DNA of 64,000 nucleotides from Sphingobacterium olei (GTDB taxonomy: Bacteria > Bacteroidota > Bacteroidia > Sphingobacteriales > Sphingobacteriaceae), in the NCBI RefSeq assembly GCF_005048855.1, contig NZ_SUME01000001.1, positions 682,001 to 746,000 on the forward strand, read 5' to 3'. Position numbers and translations under genes: made by a program. Under the pieces are notes generated by a model, which worked only from the letters and a program-made list of their open reading frames with translations, did not search any database and was not told the origin of the DNA. How positions within the stretch are numbered: the first letter of the stretch is position 1; each line of letters starts with the position of its first letter. Shown here one piece after another: positions 16,809-25,310 of the stretch.

Positions 16809-19223
16809 TTACTTTTTCCACTTCAAACGCAGACTGTTGCTCACCACGCTCACACTGCTCAACGCCATTGCTGCACCTGCAATCATCGGATTTAATAGAA
16901 ATCCACTTATTGGATATAAAATGCCCGCTGCAATAGGGATTCCTATTACATTGTAAATAAATGCCCAAAATAGATTTTGCTTAATAGTGGCTACGGTCTG
17001 TTTAGACAATTTTATTGCCTGTGGTATTTTGGTGAGGTCGGATGAAATAATTGTCATTTTTGCAACATCCATTGCGATGTCTGAACCTTTGCCCATTGCA
17101 ATACTTACGTCGGCTGTTGCGAGAGCTGTACTATCATTAATACCATCCCCAACCATTGCTACCACTTTACCTTTACGTTGTAACTCTTTTACAAAGTCAG
17201 CTTTTTGCTGTGGCAACACTTCTGCTTTGTAGTGCTTGATGCCTGTTTGCTGTGCTATGGCTTTGGCTGTCGCTTCGTTATCGCCTGTAAGCATATACAA
17301 AGCTATACCCATATCCTGCATCTGTCGAATCGCTTCTACCGATGTTTCTTTAATCTTGTCTGATATGGCTAATACGGAAAGCGCCTGTTTGCTGTCGGCA
17401 AACCAAATAACGGTTTTGGATTGTTTGCCCCATTCATCTGCTTGCTGTTGCAGTTGCTCCGCAATACAGATGTTGTTTTCTGCCAATAGCTTTTTATTGC
17501 CAACAAAATACGTATCGTTATTGTAATTGGCTTTTGCACCTTGACCTGTAATGCTGTCAAATTGTGTTAAAGTAGTAGTTGCTGTTCCGTCTAAGTGTTT
17601 TACTACCGCTTCTGCCAGTGGGTGTTCCGATTGTTTTTCGATACTCAATAAAATGTTTTTGGTTACATCGTCATTGTTGAGCCATTGGATGCCTGCTACC
17701 TCGGGTCTGCCAGCAGTAATCGTTCCTGTTTTATCTAAAATAATAGCGTCAACTTTTTTCGCTAGTTCCAAACTTTCGGCATCTTTTATCAGAATACCAT
17801 TCTCAGCACCTTTACCAACGCCTACCATTATGGCCGTAGGTGTAGCCAATCCCAAAGCGCAGGGGCAGGCAATAACCAATACAGTAACGGCTGCTAATAA
17901 TCCTTGTACAATACCATTCTCCCCACCCAAAAAGATCCATAAAATAAATGTGAGAATGGCGATACCTATCACAACAGGGACAAAAATACCCGCAATTTTA
18001 TCGACTAAATTTTGTACAGGTGCTTTGCTTCCCTGTGCATCCTGTACCATTTTGATGATTTGGGCAAGCATTGTTTCTTTGCCAACCTTAACAGCTTTAA
18101 ATTGAAAACTGCCTTTCTGGTTAATCGTTCCCGCAAATACTTTTTCCTCTTCTTTTTTCAGCACAGGTACAGGCTCGCCACTCAACATACTTTCGTCCAC
18201 ATAAGAACTACCTGATGTTACCATACCGTCCACCGCGATTTTTTCACCTGGTTTTACAAGAATAATATCGTCTACGTTTACATCATCTATAACCGTCTGT
18301 TTTTCCGTCCCATCCGTTTGTATCACTATAACTGTTTTAGGCTGCAAACCCATTAATTTTTTAATTGCTGAAGATGTATTTCCTTTGGCTTTCTCTTCTA
18401 ACAACTTGCCTAACAAAATGAATGCGATGATGACGGCTGCTGCCTCAAAATAGACGTGGGCGTGTAGTCCTCTTTCGTGCCAAAAGTCCACAAACAGCAT
18501 ATTGAACACGCTGAAAATATAAGCGATGCCGGTACTTAATGCTACCAATGTATCCATATTGGCAGAGCGGTGTTTAGCCTGCTTCCAAGCATTAACAAAA
18601 AAATCTTTGCCCAACCATAATACAACCGGAGTAGAAAAAGTCCACATAATTTCATTGGCATAGGGCATATCCATAAAGAACATTCCTATCACTACTACAG
18701 GTAAGGACAGTATAATTGCCCAAATAGTTTTGGTTTTTAGCTTGTGGAATTTTTGAGCGTGAATGGTTTCTAATGTTTCCTGCTGTTTGGCTTCATCTTC
18801 CACCAATAAATCATAGCCAACGCCTTGTACCGCCTTTTGCAGTTTACGGGCATCCGTCATATTAGGCAGGTATTCAACGGTAAGATTTCCCGTTGCGAAG
18901 TTAACAGAAGCATTAATAACACCCTCCTGATACTTTATAATGCTTTCGGCGCTGCCCGCGCAAGAGGCACAGGTCATCCCCAGTACCGGAAATGTATTTT
19001 TCACAGTGGAAACACCATATCCCAGCGCTTTGATTGCTTTAACCGCTTCTCCTATTGCTTCACTGTTATCAACCGTGATGGCAGCCCTGTGGTTGTTTAG
19101 CTCTACTTTGTGTGTTTCGATGCCTTTAACCTGTGCTAACCCTTTTTCAACGATTAACGCACAGTGTTCGCTTTCTACATCTTCCAGCGGAAGATAAATT
19201 ATTTCTTTATTATTCGTTGCCAT
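16809..19223 (-). CDS. copA: Cu(I)-exporting P1B-type ATPase
   Basis: An 804-residue copper ATPase from the ATG at 19223; an ATG at 19247 adds eight residues of unlikely sequence. The first N-terminal domain (about residues 8-65) looks like an HMA fold whose CxxC is reduced to one Cys (EHCALIV). The second HMA domain has the intact GMTCASCAG motif. Catalytic motifs: TGE-equivalent LSGEPVPV, membrane CPC in ACPCALGLATPTAI, phosphorylation DKTGTITAG, SEHPLAEAV (HP motif), TGDNEATAKAIA, and GDGINDS. It pumps Cu(I) out of the cytoplasm. The chaperone follows 100 bp downstream and the AraC regulator gene precedes it by 86 bp. The missing CxxC in the first domain suggests a structural or regulatory rather than metal-binding role. 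Confidence 0.95.
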   Translation of the reverse strand: MATNNKEIIYLPLEDVESEHCALIVEKGLAQVKGIETHKVELNNHRAAITVDNSEAIGEAVKAIKALGYGVSTVKNTFPVLGMTCASCAGSAESIIKYQEGVINASVNFATGNLTVEYLPNMTDARKLQKAVQGVGYDLLVEDEAKQQETLETIHAQKFHKLKTKTIWAIILSLPVVVIGMFFMDMPYANEIMWTFSTPVVLWLGKDFFVNAWKQAKHRSANMDTLVALSTGIAYIFSVFNMLFVDFWHERGLHAHVYFEAAAVIIAFILLGKLLEEKAKGNTSSAIKKLMGLQPKTVIVIQTDGTEKQTVIDDVNVDDIILVKPGEKIAVDGMVTSGSSYVDESMLSGEPVPVLKKEEEKVFAGTINQKGSFQFKAVKVGKETMLAQIIKMVQDAQGSKAPVQNLVDKIAGIFVPVVIGIAILTFILWIFLGGENGIVQGLLAAVTVLVIACPCALGLATPTAIMVGVGKGAENGILIKDAESLELAKKVDAIILDKTGTITAGRPEVAGIQWLNNDDVTKNILLSIEKQSEHPLAEAVVKHLDGTATTTLTQFDSITGQGAKANYNNDTYFVGNKKLLAENNICIAEQLQQQADEWGKQSKTVIWFADSKQALSVLAISDKIKETSVEAIRQMQDMGIALYMLTGDNEATAKAIAQQTGIKHYKAEVLPQQKADFVKELQRKGKVVAMVGDGINDSTALATADVSIAMGKGSDIAMDVAKMTIISSDLTKIPQAIKLSKQTVATIKQNLFWAFIYNVIGIPIAAGILYPISGFLLNPMIAGAAMALSSVSVVSNSLRLKWKK

Positions 19224-19309
19224 AATATCGCTTACTTTAATTAACACTACAAAATTGGCAAATCTATCGGAGGTGGCTATTGTGTAATTTTGGGAATGAT
19301 TTGTAAGAT

Positions 19310-19873
19310 TTACAATTTATCCAACGGCTTTCTTTTATCTTCTTTTATTTGTTTGAAATAGCTTGGTGTAAGTCCTGTTACTTTTTTGAATTGGTTGCTT
19401 AAATAGGCTACACTAGAATAATTCAGACGAAAAGCAATTTCACTCAAAGACAATTCGTCATATACCAGTAGCTCTTTTACCTTTTCTATCTTTTGAGCAA
19501 TAAAGTATTTTTCGATGGTAGTGCCTTCAATCTCTGAAAACAGGTTGGACAAATAATTATAATCGTGATGAAGTTTGTCACTTAATACATCTGAAAGATT
19601 GTTTTTAATGCCGTTGTCCTGATGATGCACAAGGTCAATAATGACGTTCTTTATCTTTTCGATGATACGACTTTTTTTATCGTCAATGACTTCAAAACCT
19701 AATGGAACTAAAACGTTATGTAACTGGTCTTTTTCTTCGGGTGTAAGTTCATTATCCAGCGTTACCTCTCCAAGTTTGATTTTCTTTACCTTCAAACCTA
19801 ATTTATCCAATTCATTCTGCACCACCATGATACAGCGGTTGCAAACCATATTTTTAATAAAGAGCGTGTCCAT
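19310..19873 (-). CDS. AraC-family regulator with HMA-like N terminus
   Basis: A 187-residue regulator. The first 60 residues resemble a heavy-metal-associated domain: MDTLFIKNMVCNRCIMVVQ carries a CxxC (Cys-Asn-Arg-Cys) in the position of the HMA metal loop, followed by ELDKLGLKVKKIKLGEVTL. The C-terminal 100 residues are an AraC-type double HTH (LSLSEIAFRLNYSSVAYLSN, FKKVTGLTPSYFKQ). It directly precedes copA on the same strand, so it likely senses cytoplasmic copper through the N-terminal cysteines and controls the island. That mechanism is inference; the fusion is visible. The gene is short for AraC members (usually 280-300 residues) because it lacks the cupin-like sensor. Confidence 0.85.
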   Translation of the reverse strand: MDTLFIKNMVCNRCIMVVQNELDKLGLKVKKIKLGEVTLDNELTPEEKDQLHNVLVPLGFEVIDDKKSRIIEKIKNVIIDLVHHQDNGIKNNLSDVLSDKLHHDYNYLSNLFSEIEGTTIEKYFIAQKIEKVKELLVYDELSLSEIAFRLNYSSVAYLSNQFKKVTGLTPSYFKQIKEDKRKPLDKL

Positions 19874-20008
19874 ATTATATAATCATCTTTAACAAAAGTA
19901 CAATTAATCTCTGGTACTATGCCTTTGCCGCCAAATACCGTCTTTAAAAATCAAACCGTATAATAATAATGCACACTCCGATTTCAAGATAATGAAATAT
20001 CAATATTT

Positions 20009-20024
20009 TTTACCAAATGGTAAA
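20009..20024. promoter_or_regulatory. 16-bp palindromic operator, copy 1
   Basis: TTTACCAAATGGTAAA, two 7-bp arms with a 2-bp centre, lies 33 bp upstream of the Crp-family gene. The identical 16-mer occurs again upstream of the next gene (20636-20651). The symmetry fits a dimeric Crp/Fnr-type protein, so this is probably its own binding site. Confidence 0.7.
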
Positions 20025-20057
20025 CCTTCATTCTTCGGCATTTGCTAACTTGCCATT

Positions 20058-20627
20058 ATGGAAGAATTGATAGCATACATTCTACGATTTGGCAACCTGA
20101 ATCCACAACAGATCGAGCTGATAAAAAGTAAAGCAACCGAGATCGAACTTCGTAAAGACGATTATCTTTCGGAAGCTGGCAAAATTCCCCGACAGGTGGG
20201 TTTTGTACTCGAAGGAGTTGTCCGTTTTTGTTATTATAACAATAAAGGCGAAGAAATTACAGATTACTTTATTGACGAAAGCCACTTTGCGACGGATTAC
20301 CAAAATTTTGAGGCCGGTATGGCGTCTTCCGAATATATACAGGCTATTACAGACTGTAGGTTGCTTATATTTTCCAAAAAAAATTGGGACGAACTCCTAA
20401 ACACCATTATCGGCTGGGACAAGATCGTGATCAAGATCGTCCAGAAATGTCTGATTGAAAAGATAGAAAGACGCAGTCCTCTGGTCTCGGAGGATGCCAC
20501 ATCACGCTATCTTTCCTTTATCCAAAAATTTCCTACGCTGGCCAATCGGGTTCCGCTATCGCAGATTGCCTCGTATCTAGGCATCACGCAGCAGTCATTG
20601 AGCCGAATCAGAAAAAACATACGTTGA
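20058..20627 (+). CDS. Crp/Fnr-family transcriptional regulator
   Basis: A 189-residue protein with an N-terminal cyclic-nucleotide-binding-like beta barrel (about residues 20-125: DDYLSEAGKIPRQVGFVLEG, GEEITDYFIDESHFATDYQN) and a C-terminal winged HTH (RVPLSQIASYLGITQQSLSRIRK). The barrel lacks an evident cAMP-binding Arg/Glu signature, as in many Bacteroidota members, so its ligand is unknown. There are no Fnr-type cysteines for an Fe-S cluster. The identical palindromes before this gene and before the SDR gene suggest that it regulates itself and the downstream SDR. It has its own unit; the SDR starts 78 bp after its stop. Confidence 0.88.
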   Translation: MEELIAYILRFGNLNPQQIELIKSKATEIELRKDDYLSEAGKIPRQVGFVLEGVVRFCYYNNKGEEITDYFIDESHFATDYQNFEAGMASSEYIQAITDCRLLIFSKKNWDELLNTIIGWDKIVIKIVQKCLIEKIERRSPLVSEDATSRYLSFIQKFPTLANRVPLSQIASYLGITQQSLSRIRKNIR

Positions 20628-20635
20628 AGTTGTTT

Positions 20636-20651
20636 TTTACCAAATGGTAAA
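20636..20651. promoter_or_regulatory. 16-bp palindromic operator, copy 2
   Basis: A second exact copy of TTTACCAAATGGTAAA, 54 bp upstream of the SDR start. A -33-like TTG (20656-20658) and a -7-like AGCTTTG (20674-20680) follow directly, so the site abuts the -33 box. This is compatible with activation or with repression. Confidence 0.7.
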
Positions 20652-20705
20652 CCCATTGACCTTTAAAAACAACAGCTTTGTATCATTAAATCAAAGAAAA
20701 GAAAC

Positions 20706-21473
20706 ATGAAGACAGCATTAATTACAGGAGCCAATAAAGGAATAGGTCTGGAGACCGCAAAGCAACTATTGGGAAACGGATTTTATGTATACATCGGGAG
20801 CCGTGATCTCCGAAAAGGCTTAGAAGTGGCAGAGCGCTTAGAAGCCGAAGGATTTACACATGTGGAAGCTATTCAAATCGATGTAACAGATGATGCTTCC
20901 GTAAAAAATGCGCGAATATCCATTGGAAGCAAAACCGATGTTTTGGACGTTTTGATTAACAATGCCGGCATTAGTGGCGTCCGAGTAGACGATAATGGGG
21001 CTTACATTCCGCAGACCTGGACCGCATCCGAGGCGAGCATCGATACCTTTAGAGAAGTGTATGAAACCAATGTTTATGGCGTGGTAAGAGTTACACAAGC
21101 ATTTTTAGACCTGTTGAAAAGATCAAGTGAACCACGGATAGTCATGGTAAGTTCTACGGTAGGCTCGCTCACACTCCAGACAGATCCTACCTGGCCCGCT
21201 TACGAATTTGGGAAGTATGCCGTCTATGGATCATCAAAATCCGCTCTGAATATGTACACCGTTCACCTCGCGTATGAGCTTAAAGACACCGCATTCAAAA
21301 TTAATATGGTGGATCCGGGCTACACCAAAACTGATTTTACCAACTTTAATGGAGGCGAGGTGGTAGAAGCGGCAAAACGCGTAGTCAAATATGCCTTGAT
21401 CGGTCAGGAAGGACCTACAGGCAGGTTCTTCAGCGAGGAAACCAATCCAGAAACCGGAGAAATCGGTTGGTAA
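20706..21473 (+). CDS. short-chain dehydrogenase/reductase (SDR)
   Basis: A 255-residue classical SDR. The NAD(P)-binding motif is TGANKGIGLETA at the N terminus, the structural NNAG is at LINNAGISG, and the catalytic Tyr-x-x-x-Lys is in YAVYGSSKSALNMY; Ser of MVSSTVGSL completes the triad. The sequence resembles carbonyl-reductase-like SDRs of unknown substrate. The upstream palindrome shared with the Crp-family gene suggests inducible control. A terminator hairpin (repeat copy A) follows 13 bp after the stop. Confidence 0.88.
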   Translation: MKTALITGANKGIGLETAKQLLGNGFYVYIGSRDLRKGLEVAERLEAEGFTHVEAIQIDVTDDASVKNARISIGSKTDVLDVLINNAGISGVRVDDNGAYIPQTWTASEASIDTFREVYETNVYGVVRVTQAFLDLLKRSSEPRIVMVSSTVGSLTLQTDPTWPAYEFGKYAVYGSSKSALNMYTVHLAYELKDTAFKINMVDPGYTKTDFTNFNGGEVVEAAKRVVKYALIGQEGPTGRFFSEETNPETGEIGW

Positions 21474-21481
21474 TCTTAATG

Positions 21482-21590
21482 AAAAAAATCCTGAAGCGGG
21501 GAGCTTCAGGATTTCTAACCTAACCAATTATTAACCTAAATTATGAGTTAAGTATACATCAAACAGCTTGCCAAACTTTTTGATGTCATA
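21482..21590 (-). repeat. terminator-tail repeat, copy A (type I)
   Basis: A 12-bp stem (AAATCCTGAAGC / GCTTCAGGATTT, 21486-21514) with loop GGGGA, followed by the conserved TAACCAATTATTAACC tail and, further right, a variable block (CAAACAGCTTGCCAAAC). Read on the minus strand the hairpin ends in seven T residues, so it is a good intrinsic terminator for the oxidoreductase gene ending at 21605. It also lies just after the convergent SDR gene. Copy E at 59784 shares both blocks. Confidence 0.8.
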
Positions 21591-21604
21591 AAATTTTTCT
21601 CACT

Positions 21605-22135
21605 TTAAAACGACTCCAAAAATTCAAGGTAAAGCGGTACACTTTTTTCGATCCATTCCTTCGAGGCATTCAACTCGATGCCATAGTATGCAAAGAATGG
21701 CTGATAATCCGCTTTAACATATTCAAAGGTCAGGTCGAATGGCCGTGTCAAATCTTTCAATGTATATCTATATTTTTCGCCCGGATTATATTCATATTCA
21801 TCTACACCTGCAGACATCGCCAAAGTCACCTTTTTACCCGACATCTTATAACCGCTTTTGCTACCATATGCCCAGCCATAAATTAATACATCATCAATCC
21901 ATTTTTTGAGTAGTGAGGGGCAGCTATGCCAATAAACAGGAAATTGAAATACAATCTTGTCGTACTCTTCTATCATTTTTTGCTCTGCAATTACATCGAT
22001 GTTTCCGTTAGGGTATACTTTATACAACTGATGAACAGTAAATTTTTCGGGGTATTTATTTAGCTCTTCCATCCATCTTTTATTTACTAGTGAATTCTCA
22101 ATCTCGGGGTGTGTTACAATAATCAATGTCTTCAT
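21605..22135 (-). CDS. NAD(P)H-dependent flavodoxin-fold oxidoreductase
   Basis: About 176 residues from the ATG at 22135 (MKTLIIVTHPEIENS); six further residues upstream are possible but spoil the typical N-terminal strand. The family marks of KefF/MdaB/YwrO-type quinone reductases are clear: VFQFPVYWHSCPSLLKKWID, the FMN loop, and KKVTLAMSAGVDEYEY. These cytoplasmic FMN enzymes reduce quinones or other electrophiles with NAD(P)H. The gene is divergent from an HxlR regulator with a 90-bp gap, the usual arrangement for an HxlR target. Confidence 0.87.
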   Translation of the reverse strand: MKTLIIVTHPEIENSLVNKRWMEELNKYPEKFTVHQLYKVYPNGNIDVIAEQKMIEEYDKIVFQFPVYWHSCPSLLKKWIDDVLIYGWAYGSKSGYKMSGKKVTLAMSAGVDEYEYNPGEKYRYTLKDLTRPFDLTFEYVKADYQPFFAYYGIELNASKEWIEKSVPLYLEFLESF

Positions 22136-22173
22136 TTTTAAAATATTTATCACAAAAATAAACCACTTCCCCC

Positions 22174-22181
22174 TATATTTG
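22174..22181 (+). promoter_or_regulatory. -7 element of the HxlR gene
   Basis: TATATTTG is an exact TAnnTTTG match located 43 bp upstream of the HxlR start codon, inside the divergent promoter region shared with the oxidoreductase. Confidence 0.5.
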
Positions 22182-22224
22182 TATGTTAGCGGCCATTTGT
22201 AAGGTACTATAAAAAATGTAAGTA

Positions 22225-22587
22225 ATGAGCAAAATCAAAGAAACATCGACAAATTTCGCCAATAAGCAGGCCCTGGCTGATGAATGCCCCGAGGCCTATG
22301 CTGCTAATATCATCGGCGGACAGTGGGCATTGGTAATCTGCTCTTGGCTATTTAACGGTAAATTACGTTTTGGAGAGTTGAGAAAACTATTGCCCAACAT
22401 AACCGAACGTATGCTGACCCTGCAGTTGAGGAAGCTAGAAGAACACAAAATAGTGAAGCGAACTGTCTACGCTGAAGTTCCCCCTCGCGTGGAATATGAG
22501 CTTACAGCAATCGGATATGAGTTAAAGCCTATTATCAAACAACTTGAGGAATGGGGAGCGAAGCACAAGGCGCAAAATATCAATTAG
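22225..22587 (+). CDS. HxlR-family transcriptional regulator
   Basis: A 120-residue winged-helix protein with the family core: GGQWALVICSWLFNGKLRFG, LLPNITERMLTLQLRKLEEH and VEYELTAIGYELKPIIKQL. The single N-terminal Cys (DECPEAYA) matches the redox-sensing position of HypR/QorR-type members. Such regulators respond to electrophiles or aldehydes, which fits control of the divergent flavodoxin-fold reductase. Ligand is inferred. Confidence 0.88.
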   Translation: MSKIKETSTNFANKQALADECPEAYAANIIGGQWALVICSWLFNGKLRFGELRKLLPNITERMLTLQLRKLEEHKIVKRTVYAEVPPRVEYELTAIGYELKPIIKQLEEWGAKHKAQNIN

Positions 22588-22703
22588 GAGATACCATAAT
22601 TACGTACCGGTGTATTAAACATTTAACAGCTAAAAGATCGAAGAAAAGTTATAAATTGCGATAATCAAATGGGTGTCAAAAAATATTACTAGCATACTGC
22701 ATA

Positions 22704-23702
22704 ATGAAAAAGGGAAATATAGCTTTACATTTGAAATGGGTCGGTATACTTCTATTCTGCTGTTTTATGGTGAACAATATCTTTGCCCAAACAAAGACGG
22801 GTGAAAAAAAACACGTAGGCCGTTATGGCGGTAACGATGGTATTTGTCTTTTCGAAGACGGTCAATTCTTACTATACGGATACGCTACGGCCGTATTTGG
22901 AAATTACCACGTAGAAAACGATGGTATTCATTTTTATCCCGATAGACGAGATTTATTTGAAGTCTACGGTCATTATAACCCTCAACTCGAAGCCGAACAT
23001 TCCCGATGGAATTTTGTTGGGTTTGAAGAAGGCACCACCTTTGTGCGATACGATGAAGATTCCATTCATCGGGTATTCAATGAAGGAGCAAACTGCTTTT
23101 CAGGTCCTTTCATCAAAAGCTGGCCACACGGGGCTACTATCGTCTCGCTAACGGAGCGAAATAACGAAGAGTTGACATTCAAAACTTGGCATTTTGAAAA
23201 TAAAGACGCTTGCAACGACTTTATTGCGGTGTACAACGAGGTAAGGGAACAGCATAAGGACTTTCGGGGGATGTTAGAGGGAAACATTCTAAAACTATCG
23301 AACTATGGTGGAGATGAGGGATATACAAAACGAGAAGATGACCAGGAATGGGATGATATCCTAGCACTCAAGGCAGAATATGCAAGTTTCCGGGACTTCG
23401 GCGATGTTATCCTGAGCAATCCGCATCACAGATCGTTTCAGCGCGATATATCCAGTTACAAACTAGATATTTCGACCAATCAATATATTTTGCCCGATAC
23501 GTTGGGAAACGAAGACTATTACCGAGACAGTCCGTACCAGGATGATCGCTTTCTCCGTAAATATGACAAAATATATGTTGCGAAAAAATCAACAGATGAA
23601 ATTGAAAGCGGGAAAGTGGCGCTTTCCAGTATCATCTACACCGTCTGCGACGAAGATGCCGAGGACTCATACCGCTACGATAGTGAATTTGAATCGGAAT
23701 AG
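22704..23702 (+). CDS. secreted protein of unknown function
   Basis: A 332-residue protein with signal peptide (LLFCCFMVNNIFAQ). The mature part begins KKHVGRYGGNDGICLFEDGQ and contains a beta-rich N-terminal half (YATAVFGNYHVENDG, IHFYPDRRDLFEVYGH) and an acidic C-terminal half (REDDQEWDD, CDEDAEDSYRYDSEFESE). I do not recognise a family. It stands alone between the HxlR gene and a decayed locus, so context gives no hint of function. Confidence 0.7.
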   Translation: MKKGNIALHLKWVGILLFCCFMVNNIFAQTKTGEKKHVGRYGGNDGICLFEDGQFLLYGYATAVFGNYHVENDGIHFYPDRRDLFEVYGHYNPQLEAEHSRWNFVGFEEGTTFVRYDEDSIHRVFNEGANCFSGPFIKSWPHGATIVSLTERNNEELTFKTWHFENKDACNDFIAVYNEVREQHKDFRGMLEGNILKLSNYGGDEGYTKREDDQEWDDILALKAEYASFRDFGDVILSNPHHRSFQRDISSYKLDISTNQYILPDTLGNEDYYRDSPYQDDRFLRKYDKIYVAKKSTDEIESGKVALSSIIYTVCDEDAEDSYRYDSEFESE

Positions 23703-23770
23703 TACGGTCATGATAGCTTGAACTTTGCAGAGATTAAAGGTCCAGCAGTTTGCGCAAATGTCGCAACATT

Positions 23771-23920
23771 TTTCCCTGTGTATTGTTAATACTAAAAAAT
23801 AGGAAAAGTCATGATTACAGAAATTATTTCACTTCCCGAGACCTTGATCGGCTTTGAAGCCAAGGGCGAGGTTACCACCCATTGGCTTGCGTATGTTCGG
23901 TAAGATGCTCAGGGTATACA
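23771..23920. pseudogene. deletion scar: STAS-like gene start joined to NUDIX fragment
   Basis: Bases 23771-23872 match the leader and first 22 codons of the STAS-like genes at 34904 and 38073 almost exactly (MITEIISLPETLIGFEAKG). At about 23873 the sequence switches to the NUDIX gene read backwards (CCACCCATTGGCTTGCG and ATGTTCGGTAAGATGC match 38631-38660), ending the short frame at 23903. At 38.1-38.9 kb the same two genes lie next to each other convergently, so this is most simply a deletion remnant of such a cassette. Nothing functional is expected. Confidence 0.75.
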
Positions 23921-23934
23921 CCCAATCAAGTATT

Positions 23935-25227
23935 TTAATCAACTGCTTTTTTTAGTGATTTTTTTTCCTCTCTTCTACGCCAGTAATTGGCAAGTAAAGA
24001 ACCTGAGATATTCATCCACGGACTAAAGACTGCCGCAGCAAGTCCGACGGTACCTAGCTTTCCCATAGCTCCGGCCAACCCACTAGCCATTCCGCCATTC
24101 TGGAGCCCCACTTCAAATGCCAAAGTTCGCGCATCAGCCTTATTAAGCCCCATTAATCGACTGAATGTATAACCGCAGAAATAGCCCGCGCAGTTATGGA
24201 GTACCGCCGCCAGAAATAGGAGAAAGCCTACCTGCAGTAAATTATCCCTTCCTGCAGCGGTAGTTACCGCCGTAAAATAGACAATTCCGGCCATCGACAG
24301 ATAAGGCATGAAGTCGTCTATCGCGGGGTTTCTTTTGGTCAGCCTGTGATATAGCACGCCAATAATGACGGCTCCAGCAAAAAAGTTGATGACCTCAAGC
24401 GTCTCTAGTAAAGCTGTCGATAGGTTCGGTTCGAAGAGTGGTACCCACATAGATAAACAGATCAAAAGCCATACAAAAGCAATTAACGCAATCTGATTGA
24501 CCTTATTGGATTGAGGTCTAGAAGCAGTTTTTAGATAGTCGTGAATCAAAGCTGCACTCAGTGGTACGATAACAATTTTTGTAATTTCCATCATCATATT
24601 TACGAATTTCACCTCAATTAAGGTACCCGCCAACATTTTCATTAAAAATGGTGTCATGATAGGAGCAGCAATGGTAGTTATTGCGGTAACGGTAACTGAA
24701 AGAACTAGATTTCCTTTCGCAATATAGGTCATCACGTTGGAAGCTAGACCACTCGAACAGCATCCGATTAAGATAATACCTGCGGCGATTTCCGTTTCAA
24801 AATGGAAAACTCTGGTGAGCAGATATCCCATAAGAGGCATGATGGTGAAATGGCTCATTAGTCCAACGATTACACCTTTTCCTGATTTGGCAATTCCCGT
24901 AAAATCGCTTATGCTCATCTTCATCCCCATGCCGAACATTACCAACTGGATCACAAACAAGATAAGCCATTTATTTCGCATATCAACAGGACCTACGTGC
25001 AACAGCTGTTCCGGGTAGATCATTCCGCATACGACGGCAGTGATGATCCAAGCCGTGTATTGATACTCACGTAGCGAACCGATAGCACCAAGTCCAATAC
25101 TTGTCGCGATGCTACAGCTAGCGGCCATTGCCTGCCATAGCGGTTGGTTAGAGACAAATAATGCCCATAAAAGAATCAGGAGCGATAGGGCAGCAATACC
25201 TAAAGCCACCTTCTGGAAAGTGTTCAT
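23935..25227 (-). CDS. bile acid:sodium symporter (BASS) family transporter
   Basis: A 430-residue integral membrane protein with about ten to twelve hydrophobic helices. BASS signatures include GIILIGCCSSGLASNVMTYI and FEVGLQNGGMASGLAGA; the latter contains the family's cation/substrate-site pattern. The extra N-terminal helices (ALSLLILLWALFVSN and following) make it longer than the 300-residue core. Family members import organic anions such as bile acids, pantothenate or 2-keto acids with Na+. As the last gene of the RuBisCO-like-protein operon it is likely the importer of the acid substrate. Substrate is unknown. Confidence 0.88.
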   Translation of the reverse strand: MNTFQKVALGIAALSLLILLWALFVSNQPLWQAMAASCSIATSIGLGAIGSLREYQYTAWIITAVVCGMIYPEQLLHVGPVDMRNKWLILFVIQLVMFGMGMKMSISDFTGIAKSGKGVIVGLMSHFTIMPLMGYLLTRVFHFETEIAAGIILIGCCSSGLASNVMTYIAKGNLVLSVTVTAITTIAAPIMTPFLMKMLAGTLIEVKFVNMMMEITKIVIVPLSAALIHDYLKTASRPQSNKVNQIALIAFVWLLICLSMWVPLFEPNLSTALLETLEVINFFAGAVIIGVLYHRLTKRNPAIDDFMPYLSMAGIVYFTAVTTAAGRDNLLQVGFLLFLAAVLHNCAGYFCGYTFSRLMGLNKADARTLAFEVGLQNGGMASGLAGAMGKLGTVGLAAAVFSPWMNISGSLLANYWRRREEKKSLKKAVD

Positions 25228-25310
25228 ATCAGAAATATGTTTATATGGTTATATATGTCCGGAGAGGTTTGCTAGCCTCTCCCTTTATTGCGCAGGACTT
25301 AATAGCCCAT

